A stretch of DNA of 64,000 bases, taken from the NCBI RefSeq assembly GCF_907164915.1, contig NC_061862.1, positions 7,337,473-7,401,472 on the forward strand, read 5' to 3'. Under the pieces are notes generated by a model. The model was not told the origin of the DNA, searched no databases, and saw only the letters and a list, made by a program, of their open reading frames with translations. Every line of letters starts with the position of its first letter. Position 1 is the first letter of the stretch. Origin of the DNA: Impatiens glandulifera. Lineage: Eukaryota; Streptophyta; Magnoliopsida; Ericales; Balsaminaceae. Below, piece after piece: positions 12,351 to 23,860 of the stretch. The position numbers and the translations under genes are program-made.

Positions 12351-12504
12351 TTTGGTCAAGAACTATAGATGCTATAATGTTTTATACAGATCATGGAATC
12401 ATGATCTGTAAGTTGTAAATGATTCATATGTTTGTGGAGAATAAAGTCCTAATCCTAATTAGGGTTGGCCCTAAGGTAAGACAACCTATACAGTTGCATA
12501 GGGT

Positions 12505-13179
12505 TAAAGGTGTTCAACCGGCCGGTTAAGACCAATTTTTCCTTTTATTTTACAAACCGGTTAACCGACCGTTAATGGTATCGGTTTTACCGGTTCCGGT
12601 TCTACCGGTTTTGGTCGGTTTCGGTCGGTTAATCGGGTTTAATCAGGAACTGATAATTCAATTTTTTAAATCAAATAATAAATTAATGAAATATATTTTT
12701 TTAAAATTATTATTTGCACATTCCTATTATACTATTTTCTATTCTTTCTTGTCTCTATTATAAAATATTATATTATTATAATATAATATATTATATTATA
12801 TTATTATAATATATTTTATTAATATATTTAGGAATATGTTATAATATATAATTTTATTGTAACAATATAATATATTTTATAGTTATTTTGTTGGTTTTTT
12901 ATATGTTAATTGAGAAAATTCAAATTTATTATAATATATCTATTATTTATAAAGTAACTAATACAAATTGTAAAATATAAAAATATATAATCAAATTATT
13001 ACTTGTTTATCGGTTAAACCGTTAGAAAAATATGTAAATCGAAAACCAAACCGTTTAACCGGTAAAAAACGATTGACTAGAACCGATAGAACCGGTTAAC
13101 CAATAAACCGTTAAAATGAAACCGGTTAACTATCAGTTCGGTTGGGTTACTAGTTTTTCGGTTTTTTTGTACAGACCTA
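12505..13179. mobile_element. hAT-like non-autonomous element in A only
   Basis: 675 bp with ends TAAAGGTGTTCA and, inverted, TAGGTCTGTACA, rich in CCGGTT words. The 8-bp flanks are CATAGGGT and CATAGGGC (7 of 8 match), the duplication size of hAT elements. It sits inside another small element (about 12462-13272, ends GGGTTGGCCC and GGGCCTGACCC) that is itself absent from C. No coding frame. Confidence 0.75.
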
Positions 13180-13773
13180 CATAGGGCCCCCCACTTTTAT
13201 AGGGCCCCATTTTCTAATATTTAATAGTATTATATTATTAATCCTATTTTTTCCCAAATTATGAGGGTCGGGCCTGACCCTAATCACGATCAATCATTCT
13301 TAACAAAGAATAATTTCTAAAAACTATTTTTAGGTCAAATTTTGGGATCTTTTGAATTAGGTCATTTCAAGGTCTGATTTTTGTTCCATTAGCTTTGAAA
13401 TGATGAGTATAGACAAACATAACCAAAATAAGAACATCATAACATCACTATAACAATTTTTGTAGATGAAATCAAAATCCATTTTTTTCAAAAATACAGT
13501 TGGATCAAACATGATCGGGATGATGTTACAGTCATCTAGAAATCATCCTAACATGTTTACAAACATGTTTAACAACTTTTTGAATAAAAAACAAGATTAA
13601 AACTCAAGAACATTAATTTTTAGAAATCCAAAATTTCAATTCAAATTTTCGTTTTTTGAATTTTTAGTTTGATTTGATTGAATCTCTTTGAACAGAAAAT
13701 TCATATAACATCTAGGGATTGATTCTAAACTGTAGAATTATCTTAGAAGAAAACAATTTAAGAATGAAAATTC

Positions 13774-14296
13774 CAAGAATGAAATGTTATCAGTAGCAAA
13801 TAATGAGAATAATTGATTTGCTACTTGATTGAAGATTTACTACCTAATTGTCAAATTAATTATAACTGATTTGATTTTTATTTTATTGATATATTTTATT
13901 TTTATTTTATTGATAAATTTTATTTTTATTTTATTGATATTTTATTTTATTATATGTAATTATACTATTTAAACACTAGACTTCTTATATAATAAAAGCA
14001 ATTAACGAGATATAGAATTATCTTGGAAGAAACAATTTCAAGAATGGAATGTTATCAGTAACTGTAGACATAAGAAGTCCAGTGCTTAAATATTAAAAAT
14101 TACATATCAATAAAATAAAATAAAATAAAATATCAATAAAACAAAAATAAAATTTATCAATAAAATAAAAATAAAATGTATCAATAAAATAAAAATCAAA
14201 TTAATTATAATTGATTTGACAATCAGCAGCAAATCTTCAATCAAGTAGCAAATCAATTATTCTCATTGATTTGCTACTGATAACATTTCATTCTTG
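13774..14296. mobile_element. Foldback element with about 220-bp inverted arms
   Basis: The arms start and end with CAAGAATGAAATG and its exact complement. They continue as long inverted repeats through GTAGCAAAT words and TTTTATTTTATTGAT arrays to about 13990 and 14070. The central 70 bases repeat part of the left flank plus arm (14011-14063 resembles 13733-13798), which suggests a complex insertion or template switch. No coding capacity. No clear target duplication was found. Confidence 0.75.
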
Positions 14297-14814
14297 AAAA
14301 AGGTCTTCTCGGGTCACCAAGTGTAATATGGATTGATTGTTTGATGATTTGGTAGAGGGGGACCTAGGGACTATTTATACTAGGTTAGGTCGGTTGGGGA
14401 TGGACGAATTCAACTCTGATTTAATGATCGGAGTTCTTATCCCTAAACTTATCTAAATTGTGACAGCCTAGGTCTAGGGTAGGATAAGATCAATGGGTAT
14501 AGGGGTTGTGCTGGCAAGGATAAAGCAAGAATAATGGTGGAAAAAATAACGGATAAGGTTGATTGTAGGTAGAGTTGGACCTTTTAGAAGAAACGCCGGT
14601 GAGGGTCGCATTTTCGGCGAGCGTTCATACTTAGTGAAGAAGAATGGTCAAAACGACGTCGTTTTGGAGTCATTAGGCGGTCCATCCGAGTTTGTGGATC
14701 TCAACTAATGAGGGAAATTTGACGAAATGACCCTAATAATTCATTTATTTGCATCCGTGGTCACCCTATAATATTTATTTCTCTGGTGACCACTTTATTT
14801 TTTTGGACGAAAAT

Positions 14815-14990
14815 ACCTTTATCGCGTAACGCGAAGGGAATTCGTGTTACGCGAAATGAAAATGTGAAAAGTCTAGAATACCCTTACTATTTAAGATAAC
14901 TTCGTCATATTTTTTCATTTCTCTTCTTCTCCTTCTCTTTCTTCCCGCTCTTCTCCTCCTTCTCTCTAACCCTAAACGGCAGCGGCGATC
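14815..14990 (+). promoter_or_regulatory. MULE b terminal promoter: palindrome, TATA-like box, CT-rich leader
   Basis: Palindromic words CGCGTAACGCGAAGG and TTACGCGAA at 14823-14851 are followed by CTATTTAAG near 14886, a CT-rich stretch at 14915-14970 and the word CTCTAACCCTAAAC. The layout matches the family a terminal repeat at 42655-42800. Promoter activity is inferred. Confidence 0.45.
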
Positions 14991-15123
14991 TTCGACGACG
15001 GCGATCTTCGACGGCGGCGGCGACAATGAGCACGACGAGCACGAGCACTGTGGCAACTAGTACGTTTGTTATTTATTTACACCACAATGATGCTCTGATT
15101 CGTTTTTGTTTTGCCGATGGGAC

Positions 15124-15190
15124 TTCCCTTCGCGTTACGCGAAGAACTTCCTGTTACGCGAAGGACTTCACGTTACACGAAGGACTTCAC
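15124..15190 (+). repeat. Subterminal array of MULE b, left
   Basis: Four degenerate units of about 18 bases with the words CTTCGCGTTACGCGAAG, TTACGCGAAGGACTT and TTACACGAAGGACTT. Confidence 0.75.
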
Positions 15191-15654
15191 TTTTCACTTT
15201 AAATAGTATTATTTATGCATTCATTCATTCATGTTTTCTATTTAGAAGTTGTTTCAGTTAAAATTATAGCATTATTTGAAACCTAGAACATGAAACTAAT
15301 TAATTTAGTCATCTCTCTTTCGCTTCACACTAGCATTTGATTTATGAGTTTTTTTAAGTTGGCTGCATCCTAAGAAGTCTTTTATGAATTGAGGTCACTA
15401 GAAGCTGGTGACATTCTTGCTAACTTGGAGATTTAAACTATGAATTAGGAATGACTTGTGTAGTGCAATGTTGCTCATGTTTTTATCAATTGAAGAAAAT
15501 AAATTATTATTTTTTTGTTTGCTGTAACAATTGAAAAGAACATTCATTGTCTAAAGTTGTGGTGACATTCAGTCAAGAAAAACAAAATTGACATGTTCTT
15601 CTCCTAATATTAGCCTATTTGAAAACTCTTATTTTGCTCATTCACAATCTCATT

Positions 15655-16331
15655 TCACGCCAAACTTACAATTGGAAACCGTTGGTGTCGGTGTTCCAAA
15701 AGCTTCAACAGTTGGTTGGCAGGTGAACATTGGTTCGGTTTGATCAGTTATAAGATCAGTCGGTTTATCGGTTTTAACATACATAGTTTACAAATATGCC
15801 TCTTTTTTCTCTTTGGTTTGCCTTAATTTTACTGCCTTTGTCACCTTTATGTTGCTTTTTTCTTATTTAACAAAATTGAACTTATTTCAAAAGTTGATGC
15901 AGTTTATATATTATTAAGCTAGTGCCCATTTAAAAACACTTATTGTTTATATATGAATCTAATTTTATGAATCTATCTTTTGACTAATTTTAGTTTTCAA
16001 ACATTTCTCTCTGAAACGGATTCATAAGCCAAATGGAGCATGTTTAACCATTTAGGAAAATTGTTGTGGCCCATCATTCACACCGGCTAATAACTCATTT
16101 ATGATGGTTTCATTGATATTCCTATTTGTGTAGATGTAAAAGTGATTTTGTAATTCAATGTCTGATTAATGATAAGATTTATTGACGATAACTTTTAGGA
16201 AAAGAGATGATGATCCATGTGGCAGATTTGGTGCGTAGACACCCATGGAGGACTAAGAAACATGAGCCATCAACATTAACCTCAAGCGCAACACCTTCTA
16301 AATCTGGAAAAGATGGAAAGAAGAAGAGATA
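15655..16331 (+). pseudogene. Possible captured exons, family unknown
   Basis: One exon-like piece near 15640-15722 reads with the words LQLETVGVGVPKASTVGWQ and is followed by GTGAAC, a possible donor. Another at about 16200-16331 reads with MMIHVADLVRRHPWRTKK and ends at a TAA after a Lys-rich tail. Both are on the plus strand inside MULE b. I do not recognise the source gene. The splice sites are guesses. Confidence 0.3.
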
Positions 16332-17409
16332 ATCTTGTCTAGTAGTTAATTGGTTATAGCAATCACATACCTTTTGTCTTTGTGAATTTTATGGTGAGTT
16401 TTGACTGGCTTGGTCTCTTTGTTTCAGGAACCTAATTTTTCTAGTTGTTTAATATTGTTATATTATTTATGCAGAAAAGGAGTACTTTTAGGATTATTCC
16501 TTGTCTTGACAAAGTTTGTGTCTGTCTATTTTGATTCACTTGTATTACCTGTTTTGTATACTATTTTGTGTTTCTTTGTGATCTTAATAAAATTTTATAA
16601 TTCTATTACATGTTAATTTGGTTGCAATATGAGTGACAATTTAACTTTTTGGAAGAAATGGTTGAAATATGACCAGGATCTTAAATGTGTTACTCAACAT
16701 AGGCATGCATTTGAAATCTTTAATTTTTTTGAGAACGAAAATCTAATTAAATAGGAATATCAATGAAGGCAGAGAAACTCAACAAGATTTAGAGATGTGA
16801 TTTCTACAACCTCTTTGTCTTCATCGGGACCTTGACCAAGAGCAAAAACAACTGTTCATATCATTTCAGATATATCATCCTTCCGGGCTTCTCTGTTTGT
16901 TGCTCATTGCAGCAGAGGAGAGCTTGTTTATTTTGTTTGCTCCAATGTTTTTTAAGTTGTGGTGATTTGATAAAAAAAAAGACAGTTGTGGTTCTTGAGT
17001 TTGTTTTCACTTTTCAGTACTAGTTTGTCATGTGGAAACCATTAATGATTATTATGCCTTGTTAACATGGTGTTTATATAAATCTAACTATGTATTTAAG
17101 ATCAGATCCATCATTACACATAGGTTGCAGATTTATATATACAAATATATGTTCTTCTATTTGATTAATTTCAATTGTTAGATAAAAATGTGTTATTGTA
17201 TTGGTAGTATACCTTATCAAAATATGAACAACTTTGGGATATTATAAGTTGAGATATTATTATAATACATGCTTTAATTAATTATTACATAGTAAGTTGT
17301 CTTGCCCTAACCAAAAGTTGAACAAATCCAAACTACCAACAACACACATAATAAGAACATACATAAACAACATACATAATAAGAACACAACAACATACAC
17401 ATTTATTAA

Positions 17410-17586
17410 CTAATTCTCCATCATCCTTAAATCAATGACAATCTTTCCATGACTCTTCATCTGATCAGGATCACTACTAATCAAGAACGAATCAGCACCG
17501 AGCCTCTCAATCGCCTCATTCTTCTTGCTAATTGAAGTACTAATAACAGTCACATTAACACCAAAAACATTGGCAAACCCTAAACC
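17410..17586 (-). pseudogene. Captured fragment of cinnamyl alcohol dehydrogenase
   Basis: The minus-strand frame has the words [20 protein letters not shown] and [10 protein letters not shown], which match the NADP-binding region of plant CAD family medium-chain alcohol dehydrogenases (usual form [26 protein letters not shown]). Upstream GLGFA looks like a shortened GLGGLGHVAVKFAKA, so part of the glycine-rich nucleotide loop is missing. After [13 protein letters not shown] the frame leaves the family and stops at 17410-17412. About 58 of roughly 360 residues remain. It lies inside MULE b and is a captured fragment, not a working enzyme. Confidence 0.8.
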
Positions 17587-17633
17587 TTTTCAATTAGACA
17601 AAATAGGATCTAGTAGTACCTTGATTGCAGTAA

Positions 17634-17915
17634 CTAACTTTTCGGTGGATTCTGAAAAATGTAAATAGCAATTAACACGACAAAGCCAAAAAAATTGGAA
17701 CATAATGTTTTTTTTTGTGAAATGCTCACCAAATGTTTATTTACAACAGCCCAAATTTTTCCACTCATTATCAAGGGGCAATGGGTGCATATAAAGGATG
17801 TTTCACTATTTTTAACATCTTCAGTTCGTCTCAGGCACTCCAAATGGTAGCTGTTCGTGATAATTAAGACCATGAGATAACTGAAGGCAACAAAAGTGGT
17901 AAGGTGAACACCCAA
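17634..17915 (-). other. Unidentified open frame in MULE b
   Basis: A 93-codon frame with hydrophobic N-terminal residues. No family is recognised. Neighbouring frames are also partly open. It could be intron or captured sequence. Confidence 0.15.
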
Positions 17916-18059
17916 AAATAAGTAAGCAGATCCTATAGGAAAAATTAATATATTTCATATACAACATTTACATTAAATGCTACAGAATTTTATTATCTTG
18001 TTGAATTCTTCAAAAAAAAAGTTGCATAGATGACCAAAGTTACTTAAAACAAAGTTACA

Positions 18060-18375
18060 CTCTGAGCCTCATCAGTGCTTGCATATGGAACATGATAAAA
18101 ATGCATTATTCTCAATATTGTTGGAACATGTTGTGCAAGAATTTCTAGCTTTTGGACTGTTGGACATGCCATATATGCAGATCGATATATCAAGTGAAAC
18201 AATAATATGTATGATCCACAAAGTTTGTTAACATTATTAGCAAACAATATCAATAAAAAAAATCTAATTAAAGAGAAACACCTAGTGGTGTTACTTAAGC
18301 ATAACCTTTGCAAGAACAGCAACCAATAGACTAAAATCTCCAAATGGATCCCCAACAATATCCCAGCATTGCTGC
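18060..18375 (-). pseudogene. Possible captured exons, family unknown
   Basis: The minus-strand piece 18291-18375 reads with CWDIVGDPFGDFSLLVAVLA and stops at a TAA. A second piece at about 18055-18185 reads with CPTVQKLEILAQHVPTI. Both look like conserved protein in composition, but I cannot name the source. They lie between the CAD fragment and the right array of MULE b. Confidence 0.3.
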
Positions 18376-18534
18376 TTCCATAGCTCAATTTTGTGTACCT
18401 CCAAAAACATCATGTCCAAATATGGGCAGTTTAATGCGTAAGAAGTTCCAAGTTGTTGAAAAATACAAATACGCAGTCATTGGCATCAAAACTCAGGAGC
18501 ATCCAACCCAATTTCCTAAACTAAAGGGAAGGCC

Positions 18535-18675
18535 CTTCGCGTAACGGAAAGGCCTTCACGTAACGAGAAGGAATTCGCATAACAAGAAGGCCTTCGCATA
18601 ACGAGAAGGCCTTCGCATAACGAGAAGGCCTTCGCATAACGAGAAGGCCTTCGCATAACGAGAAGGCCTTCGCGA
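18535..18675 (-). repeat. 19-bp minisatellite, subterminal array of MULE b, right
   Basis: Seven or eight units. The last five are nearly identical with the form GAAGGCCTTCGCATAACGA, and the outer ones keep CGCGTAACG. Inverted relative to 15124-15190. Confidence 0.85.
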
Positions 18676-18859
18676 AACAGAATCGAATCAGTGCATACGA
18701 GGAAATAAAATAAAAAAACATTCACCTTAGAATCAAAAAACAAGATTATCTGCAAATATCATCATCGACAATGTGAACAACCAATATAAAAATTAATGTG
18801 AACAATAAGATGAACAAAATATGAACAATAAGAACAAGTTTACTGTCACAAAACAATAA

Positions 18860-19360
18860 TTATGTGTATTTACAATCTATTAAATCAAATGAAATAATTT
18901 ACAATAAACATCTTAAAAAAATATAAATTAATAATTTTACAAAACCATACAATTTTAGTTTAGTAAAAATAATTAGAAATATAATACTATAAATTCAAAT
19001 TTTCTCTTTATGCCAACATCTTGCATAATATCAATCACGTTGACGCTATTGAACACATCATCAATAATGATTGAGTCAATAGAAGTAGCACACTAATAAA
19101 ATAAAAAAGTAGATGATTTCATGATGGTGATAATATGGAGAATAATAGAGAAAAACTAAAAATTTATAAATGAATGATTATTTCACCAATAAAAACACAT
19201 TTATATTTAAAAAAAATACAATGCAATCCAATATTTCTTTATTTTGATTTAATATTAATATTAATATTTATCTTTTAATATATTCTAAGCCTACCTTACA
19301 ATATATTTAATGAATATATATGTATATATATATTTTAAGCATGAAAATTTGATCATATAC
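18860..19360 (+). repeat. Short decayed copy D of the dispersed repeat
   Basis: Weakly matches 9110-9540 of repeat A in the same orientation, including the exon 1 region of the cysteine-rich peptide gene. Truncated by MULE b on the left and MULE c on the right. Confidence 0.55.
18975..19122 (-). pseudogene. Decayed cysteine-rich peptide exon 1
   Basis: Begins with ATGAAATCATCT, similar to the intact gene's ATGAAAACATCT, and keeps a GATATTATGCAAGATGTTGG stretch like its ATTAATACTAAGCAAGATCTTGG. A stop codon interrupts the signal peptide, and no exon 2 is visible. Third copy of the gene at 9007-9340. Confidence 0.55.
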
Positions 19361-19479
19361 CTGAAAATTTGACGAAATGGCCCCGTTAATGGGTCTAATT
19401 CGAAAAATGGCTTATGCTTCATAAACCTTGCAAGAATGAGATTTTTCCCTTGCAAAATGTTTGTCTTGTCTCAGTGACT

Positions 19480-19650
19480 GCACTTACGCTTAATATGTAA
19501 TAAAAGTATACTTACGCGTAATATGTAATAAACGTATCACACTTATGCGTAATATGTAATACGCGTAATATGTAATAAGTGTATTACAAATTACTCGTAA
19601 GTGTAATACGCATAAGTGTAATGCGCACAAACTCTAATATATAAATATGT
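19480..19650. promoter_or_regulatory. MULE c left subterminal palindrome array and TATA-like box
   Basis: Repeated words TTACGCGTAATATGTAATA and AGTGTAATACGC in alternating sense fill 19489-19630 and are followed by TAATATATAAATA near 19635-19647. This mirrors the right end at 21460-21580. Confidence 0.5.
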
Positions 19651-19699
19651 AGTTGATATATACTTCAACAAGGAGAGTTAGTCTGAGTATTTGTAGGTT

Positions 19700-19899
19700 C
19701 CCTAATGTTGATAGTTCCTTTCTTTCTGCAACATTCTATTTCTCCTGACATTGGGATCCATGGCTTGCCTTTGGATAACTTCTCTCGTTCAGGAAGTGGA
19801 GAAGTAAACTTGAGTCGGGTATCAGTAGGATTGAATCTCAATGAGCCTGCAACTTCACAACTGGAAAACTTGATGGACAACAGTATTATCGAGTCATAG
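19700..19899 (+). pseudogene. Possible captured exon in MULE c
   Basis: Open frame ending VGLNLNEPATSQLENLMDN followed by three more residues and a stop at 19897-19899. The composition looks protein-like, but I do not recognise the source. Confidence 0.25.
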
Positions 19900-20280
19900 A
19901 CTTATTGTATTCAGTTTGTGTTAGAAAGTAAATGAGTCCATCTGTTATGATGATTAATGGAGAAGGGCTATTGTTAGGAAAACTAAGATTGTTTGTAAGA
20001 TCATTTCTTTCAGAGCTTTGGAGTAGAAAACTATTTACAAATTGAAATGGCATTCCTTATAATTTGACAGTACAATTTACAATTATAAATCGCATTCAAT
20101 CTATTACACAACCTATACTTTTGTCACTTGAATTAGCATAGTCACGGTTTATTATAAAAAAAAATCAAGACAAGTCTTCATATCAATCTAAAAGAAAACA
20201 TTGTTATCTCTAAATGAACATTTAGTCACAAGTGCACTTCAAAAAAATTAAAACAATTGTGTAAAAAACGATATTGAACA

Positions 20281-20365
20281 AAGACTATGATCCAAATGAT
20301 GTTGACACTATCATAAATCATTGAAGTCTATGATCCAGATGATGCTGACACTACCAGAAATATAA
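20281..20365. repeat. Two-copy tandem repeat, about 44 bases
   Basis: CTATGATCCAAATGATGTTG recurs as CTATGATCCAGATGATGCTG, with similar following bases. Confidence 0.7.
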
Positions 20366-20494
20366 AGACTCCCGAATTTCCCAAACATGTTATCTTCTGG
20401 AAAAACACAAAGCCAAAAAATAAAGGGGTTAGCACATTGTAAGCTTACTTCATTCAATAAATGCATGGCAAGTTTCTATACAGATTCAACTTTG

Positions 20495-20580
20495 AGCGGT
20501 CTTCCAAAAACAGGAGCCAATGTCGTTATAAACTTCCTTCTAGCTTCAATCGATAAAATGGCATCAAGGATCTACAATGA
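20495..20580 (-). pseudogene. Possible captured exon in MULE c
   Basis: The minus strand has a TTGTAG acceptor-like site, then a frame with LDAILSIEARRKFITTLAPV and FGRPLKVES, then GTATAG as a possible donor. Reads like a real internal exon, but the gene is unknown to me. Confidence 0.35.
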
Positions 20581-21454
20581 GAGAAGAAGTTTGCAATTGT
20601 TAGAAGCTAGCAGGTGGACTTTGATTAGTGTGTTCTCAAATCTCAATACAAAAAAGGATAGGAAGATATTCAGCCATACATCTTCCAAATGAATAGATAT
20701 ATTATATGTAACTTAAATATTTCAACAATATTCAACATAGAAAATTTAGAATGAACAAAGACTTATATTCCATCTAACCATGAATGGAGCCTAAAATCTT
20801 CAATAGAGAAATTAGACTTCTACTCGGGAGATGACACAAGTTTTAGTCGTGGGACTGATGTGGCAGATATGTATTTTCTGCTCACAGAAAATATAACATA
20901 CAACACTATGAAGTCTTGTTCAAACAAATTGAGAAGGAAAAAAAAAGGAGAAGATACATTGAAAAAAGAAGGTTCTAGGAAAATGAAAAGACAATGCAAG
21001 GAAGACGAATAAAGAGTTCAGTTATACAAACATATTGAGTAACATCCCAAGGTACATCTATACGAGAAATCTGACACTAAAATAGTGAGTTGAAAAGGGT
21101 TACCTCCCTTTACATAATGGTGTTAATCTCAAACTTCAGTCGATCATCATCAACATCTTTACCGGAAATCTTGATTTTCTATAGTGTTTGGGGTATTAAT
21201 GTGTACTATAGAAAATAAAATATATTAGAAGTGGAACCCTAGAATACATACGAGTGCATTGATACTATGATAACTTACCTTAATGGGGAGAGGGGACTAA
21301 GAGACGAGGTGATTCAACTAAGCGATAATGAGAGGAGGGACTGTGATCACGGTCATCATCTTTGCCGGAAAGTTTCAGCCGATCTCGGACAGATCCGTTA
21401 GCCGCAATCTTCTATTTTGACTATTTAGGAGAAAGAGAGAGTCATGGGATAGAA

Positions 21455-21580
21455 AAATGTTTATATATTAGAGTTTGCGTAATACGCGTATTACATATTA
21501 TGCGTAAGTGTAATACACTTATTAAATATTACGCGTAAGTGTAATACGCTTATTACATATTACGCGTAAGTGCAGTCATA
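21455..21580 (-). promoter_or_regulatory. MULE c right subterminal palindrome array and TATA-like box
   Basis: On the minus strand the array of ACTTACGCGTAATATGTAAT words is followed by CTAATATATAAAC (about 21460-21472) and then a CT-rich leader containing CTCTCTTTCTCC. The same arrangement is in the C copy at 53815-53990. Confidence 0.5.
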
Positions 21581-22554
21581 AGGGTAAGAAAGACATTTTG
21601 TAGGACAAAAATCCCATTTTTGCAAAGTTTATGAAGCGTGAGCCATTTTTCGAATTAGACCCATTATCAAGGTCATTTCGTCAAATTTTCCCACATACCC
21701 TATTTTATAATATTAAATAATATTTTGAATTTTTAAATTCTAAATAACTCAAAAGGAGATTAAAGGTCAAGTTAGGGTTAATTATTGTGTAATTAAACTC
21801 TAATTAGAAAAATTAAATATAAATTTAAAATATAAATTATGGTTAAAATATTGTATTTATTTTTCCCAAATTATTCCTAAGAAGGGGTTAAAATTATTTA
21901 GTTGAAATTTAATCAAGAATTATGGGTATTTAATGGCTTAAAAAACAATTCTACCAAAATTAAAAATATGAACATAATTTTTGTGAAATTTTTGGTGAAG
22001 AAAAACGCAAGTAATTATTAAAATTCGATTTCAAATAACATTTTTATTAAAAATTAAACTGATAATCTGGTATAGTCGAAATTAAAAATTAAACATAAAA
22101 ATAACATTTTTATGTTTAATAGTTTCAGCAGGATTCTTAGCCATCGGATCAACGCTGAATTTTCATCTAGCACCCAGGAACGCGCCACACAGCCGGATGT
22201 AATGAAGCCAACACGCGCCCGCTCCACCGAATCAACTAATAGGATGGACTAAGCCCGTTAGCTGAGATCGTCAAACGCGGATGAAATGCCTAACGGTGCC
22301 AGAAACGACGTCGTTTTGACCCTTCTTCTTCACTGAGTTGAGACGCTCACCGAAAAATGTGACCATCACTTGCGTTTCTTCCAGAAGGTCCAACTTTGCC
22401 TACAGTCAACCTTATCCGTTGATTTTTCCATCCTTATCTTCGCCTTATCCTCGTTAGCACAACCCCTATACCTATTTATCTTGTCCTACCCTAGATCTAG
22501 GCTACCACAATTTAAATAAGTTTAAGGATAAGAATTTCGATCATCAAATCAGAG

Positions 22555-22797
22555 TTAATTTCGTTTCCCTTCCAACCGACCTAACCTAGTATAAATAGTC
22601 CCTAGCCCCCCTTCTAACAAATCATCAAACAACCATATTACACTACAAATCAAAGAATTTAAATTTTGCCAAAACTGATTTTGTGAAAACCATCTCCGGT
22701 GATCAAAGCTTTGATCCAGGCTTCTGGAAAGCTTCCAACCACTCCTTGGAGTGTTCTCCAAAATCGTTGGTATAAATCCAGAACCTTTGTAATTCAA
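22555..22797 (-). other. Conserved open frame in repeat B
   Basis: An 80-codon frame beginning MNYKGSGFIPTILENTPRSG. The same frame is open at 52575-52790 in C. The DNA contains the near-palindrome GGATCAAAGCTTTGATC and a TATA-like ACTATTTATACTAGG on the minus strand. I think it is more likely leader or LTR-like DNA than a gene. Confidence 0.2.
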
Positions 22798-23299
22798 TAT
22801 GTGATTGAAAATTGTATTTTTCTAAGTTTGATCGGTTTGATTTGTTCTAAGGTTTAATTATGTAATTTCTTTGTTTAGAATTAATCTTGTTTTTTTATTC
22901 AAATAGTTGCTAAACATGTTTGTCAACATGTTTAGGAGGATTTTCAGATGACGTAACATCATCCCGATCATGTTTTATCCAACTGTGTTTTTTTAAAAAA
23001 TGATTATGATTTCATCTACGAAAGTTGTTATAGAGATGTTATGATGTTCTTGTTTTGGTTATGTTTGACTATATTTATCATTTCAACGCTAATGAAACAA
23101 AAATCAGACCTTAAAATTACCTGATTCAAAAGATCCCAAATTTTGATCTAAAAATGATTTTCATAAATTGATCTTTGTTAAGATTGATTGATCATGATTA
23201 AGGTTAGAGTTTTTGTTCTCCATAATCATATGAATCATCTACAACTTATAGACTATGATTTCAAGATGTGTTTCAAAATTTATAGCTTCTGTAATTCTT

Positions 23300-23860
23300 G
23301 ACCAAATTAAGAACATTTGGTCACAGACGACCGATTCTTGCAGGACAGGGACCGAGACACACGACCGAAAATTATTGGTCTGAACCGTGAAATTAAGAAT
23401 ATTCAGTCACAGACGACCGATTCCTGTAGGACAGGGACCGAGACACACGACCGAAAATCATTGGTCCGAACCGTGACCAAGGACCAGTGTTCTTGAGTTA
23501 GGACCGAGATCGAGAATCGGTGTTCTTGAGTTAGGACCGTGACTCAAGACCAGTGTTCTTGAGCAAGGACCGAAGAATTCGATTGAGGTTTTTTCATTTC
23601 GGACCTAGAAGTCTGACCTGGGACCAAGCTTCCCAGGTCCACGATCGTAGAAACCTAGACATGGGATCGATCCTCCTAAACATAGGACTAAGTAGTCTTA
23701 GTTCAGGACCGAACCTTTTAAAACCTAGAACTGAGCCCTCCGTTCCTTTGGCCGAGTAGTCCAAGTTGAGACTAAGCCTCTCGAACCTAGGACTGAGTCT
23801 TCCGGTCCCTTGACCCATGCTCCCGAGCCCTAGTTTAGACCACCCCGGTCTAGACCGAAT
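23300..23860. repeat. 33-bp GGWCC minisatellite, copy B
   Basis: Units with AGGACCGAG and GTGTTCTTGAG words. Homologous to the arrays in A and C. Contains a direct repeat of about 62 bases (the word GACGACCGATTC occurs near 23327 and again near 23409). Confidence 0.7.

Larger units (their letters stand above)
8835..14705 (+). repeat. Dispersed repeat, copy A
   Basis: Same family as B (inverted) and C (direct). Bases 8835-10480 match, reverse-complemented, the 28980-31215 and 26560-26900 parts of B. Bases 10250-14705 match C from about 49600 to 53115. A is the most diverged copy and lacks the 1.9-kb nested insertion found in both B and C. It carries private insertions: a hAT-like element (12505-13179) and a foldback element (13774-14296). 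It is cut off at 14705-14711 by MULE family b. It includes the cysteine-rich peptide gene. Confidence 0.8.
14711..18850. mobile_element. MULE family b carrying captured gene fragments; right tip lost
   Basis: The left end is the MULE-type tip AGGGAAATTTGACGAAATGA at 14711. Inside it are a palindromic block (14821-14851), a TATA-like box, a CT-rich leader and an array of the word TTACGCGAAGGACTTC (15124-15190). The matching array lies at 18535-18672 in inverted sense, so the interior is bounded by terminal-repeat material on both sides. The right tip itself is missing, and the sequence passes into repeat D near 18850. The interior holds a cinnamyl alcohol dehydrogenase fragment and other exon-like pieces. 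No transposase is seen. Confidence 0.65.
19361..21692. mobile_element. MULE family c, both ends present
   Basis: Terminal inverted repeats of at least 300 bases start TGAAAATTTGACGAAATGG (left) and, inverted, GGGAAAATTTGACGAAATG (right, ending 21692). Both continue into the word GGGTCTAATTCGAAAAATGG. Flanks CATATACCT (19354-19362) and CACATACCC (21692-21700) agree at 7 of 9 positions, an eroded 9-bp target duplication if the tip is set one or two bases inward. It contains exon-like fragments but no transposase. An inverted, truncated second copy lies at 53697-54796. Confidence 0.82.
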
